DNA from: Bidens hawaiensis
Taxonomy: Eukaryota; Streptophyta; Magnoliopsida; Asterales; Asteraceae
Direction of reading: 5' to 3'
Assembly: GCA_021521415.1 (NCBI GenBank)
Contig: JAIQDT010001113.1
Location: 310,001-374,000 of the forward strand
DNA: 64,000 nucleotides
The translations under genes were made by a program, and so were the position numbers. How positions within the stretch are numbered: the first letter of the stretch is position 1; each line of letters starts with the position of its first letter. Shown one piece after another: positions 63,724-64,000 of this stretch. The notes below the pieces were generated by a model. The model made no database searches, was not told the DNA's origin, and worked only from the letters and a program-made list of their open reading frames with translations.

Positions 63724-64000
63724 GGCTTATATACTTTTAAGAGTTAATATTTGCATTTTATATCTTGAATCCGTATGTTCATGTCCGTTCCATATCATGT
63801 ATTCATAGAACCGTCCATTAAATTCACAAAAAATAAATCGTAAATAAACTGAAAATGTTACGGTATTGTATGGCAAGTCTTTGATCGGGAACCATTTTGT
63901 TCTGGTTTTTTTTCCTTTTTTTGTTTTGGTGTAGTTCTGGTACCGTAACGTCTAAAGAGCATGACAGAAACCGACCGAATTCGCGCAAACTCAACGACTC
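63724..64000 (+). repeat. Partial monomer at right edge
   Basis: The first 277 bp of the next monomer, cut inside the ACTCAACGACTC segment. It has AAAATGTTACGG (near 63852), a variant also seen near 20833, 55345 and 56623. The array therefore continues beyond the window. Confidence 0.9.

Larger units (their letters stand above)
1..64000 (+). repeat. 426-bp satellite array, window-wide
   Basis: Head-to-tail tandem repeat fills the window, all copies in one orientation. Complete monomers start at 255 and recur every 424-428 bp to 63724: 149 copies, mean 425.97 bp. The exceptions are a 432-bp copy at 59901 and a 411-bp copy at 60758. Neighbouring monomers differ by scattered substitutions and 1-3 bp indels, while copies one higher-order period apart are nearly identical. 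That is the hallmark of higher-order repeat organisation. No unique DNA, inversion or inserted element was seen. The size, homogeneity and AT richness suggest eukaryotic heterochromatin (centromeric, pericentromeric or knob satellite), a plant being most likely; this host inference is weak. I do not recognise the family by name. Confidence 0.98.
57343..64000 (+). repeat. Less ordered right end of array
   Basis: Monomers start at 57343, 57769, 58195, 58622, 59049, 59475, 59901, 60333, 60758, 61169, 61595, 62020, 62446, 62872, 63298 and 63724 (partial). I found no clean multi-monomer period. Single-copy substitutions are more frequent than to the left, and the only clearly length-aberrant monomers are here (59901 and 60758). 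Single-monomer similarities remain: 61595, 62020 and 63298 share TCGAGTAGTTATGG, and 59475 and 62020 share a rearranged stem motif. This could be an older, less homogenised zone, perhaps approaching an array edge outside the window. Confidence 0.8.

Noticed and set aside
1..64000. CRISPR array
   Set aside because: The unit is 426 bp with variation spread over its whole length, not a short constant repeat with unique spacers, and no cas genes are present.
1..64000. CENP-B-box-like motif
   Set aside because: I compared TTCG- and CGGG-containing places in the monomer (for example CTTCGCTCGGG) with the mammalian consensus spacing. The spacing is wrong, so no match is claimed.
1..64000. rDNA intergenic spacer subrepeats
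   Set aside because: Spacer subrepeat arrays are rarely this long without a nearby 18S or 28S gene, and no rRNA sequence occurs in 64 kb.
1..64000. LTR retrotransposon or other mobile element in the array
   Set aside because: Monomer phase is unbroken from 255 to 63724, with no insert larger than a few tens of bases and no target-site duplications or coding domains.
1..64000. Identification of species or named satellite family
   Set aside because: I do not recognise the monomer, and composition alone cannot decide. A database search of one monomer would be decisive.

Overview
The whole 64 kb window is one uninterrupted tandem satellite array in a single head-to-tail orientation. The monomer is about 426 bp. 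Taking the conserved GGCTTATATA-type boundary as position 1, I located 149 complete monomers between 255 and 63723 (mean 425.97 bp), plus a partial copy at each end (1-254 and 63724-64000). I see no unique sequence, credible protein gene, RNA gene, transposon or CRISPR array anywhere. The many short, nearly identical minus-strand open frames all fall in the same part of the repeat and are a by-product of its periodicity.

The composition (AT-rich, long T and A tracts, megasatellite-like homogeneity with higher-order periodicity) points to eukaryotic constitutive heterochromatin: pericentromeric, centromeric or a chromosomal knob. A plant is my best guess for the host, but nothing in the sequence fixes the species, and I do not recognise the monomer as a named family.

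The interest is in the higher-order architecture, a patchwork of local multi-monomer duplications with different periods. From left to right: an 8-monomer repeat (period about 3410 bp) over 1-6.85 kb with a third partial copy at 10.5-12.8 kb; a 9-monomer duplication (3832 bp, 11.48-15.31 and 15.31-19.14 kb) that contains a 3-monomer repeat (1276 bp, five copies, 12.6-20.3 kb); a long-range copy of 6.2-10.5 kb at 21.1-26.2 kb (35-monomer offset, with a 2-monomer indel whose breakpoint can be placed within 27 bp); a 7-monomer repeat (2984 bp, 27.1-32.2 kb); a 10-monomer repeat (4260 bp, 33.2-41.7 kb); a very fresh 7-monomer duplication (2979 bp, 42.5-48.5 kb) continuing into a 3-monomer repeat (1280 bp, to 50.3 kb); a 4-monomer repeat (1705 bp, 50.1-53.9 kb); a 3-monomer repeat (1278 bp, 54.8-57.3 kb); and a less ordered right end (57.3-64 kb) with the only strongly length-deviant monomers.

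Each monomer has a fixed internal plan (positions in the 426-bp frame): an AT-rich left part (1-130) with two AATAAA motifs, a polypyrimidine tract (181-206), a CpG-dense block (219-363) holding KpnI, two EcoRI and SalI sites and a 12-bp perfect palindrome, a short stem-loop (353-380), and an A tract at the end (419-426). Private variants such as TTGACC, TCCTT and TGGCG junction motifs act as lineage tags. They show that spread happens by copying blocks of neighbouring monomers, which fits unequal exchange or break-induced amplification.
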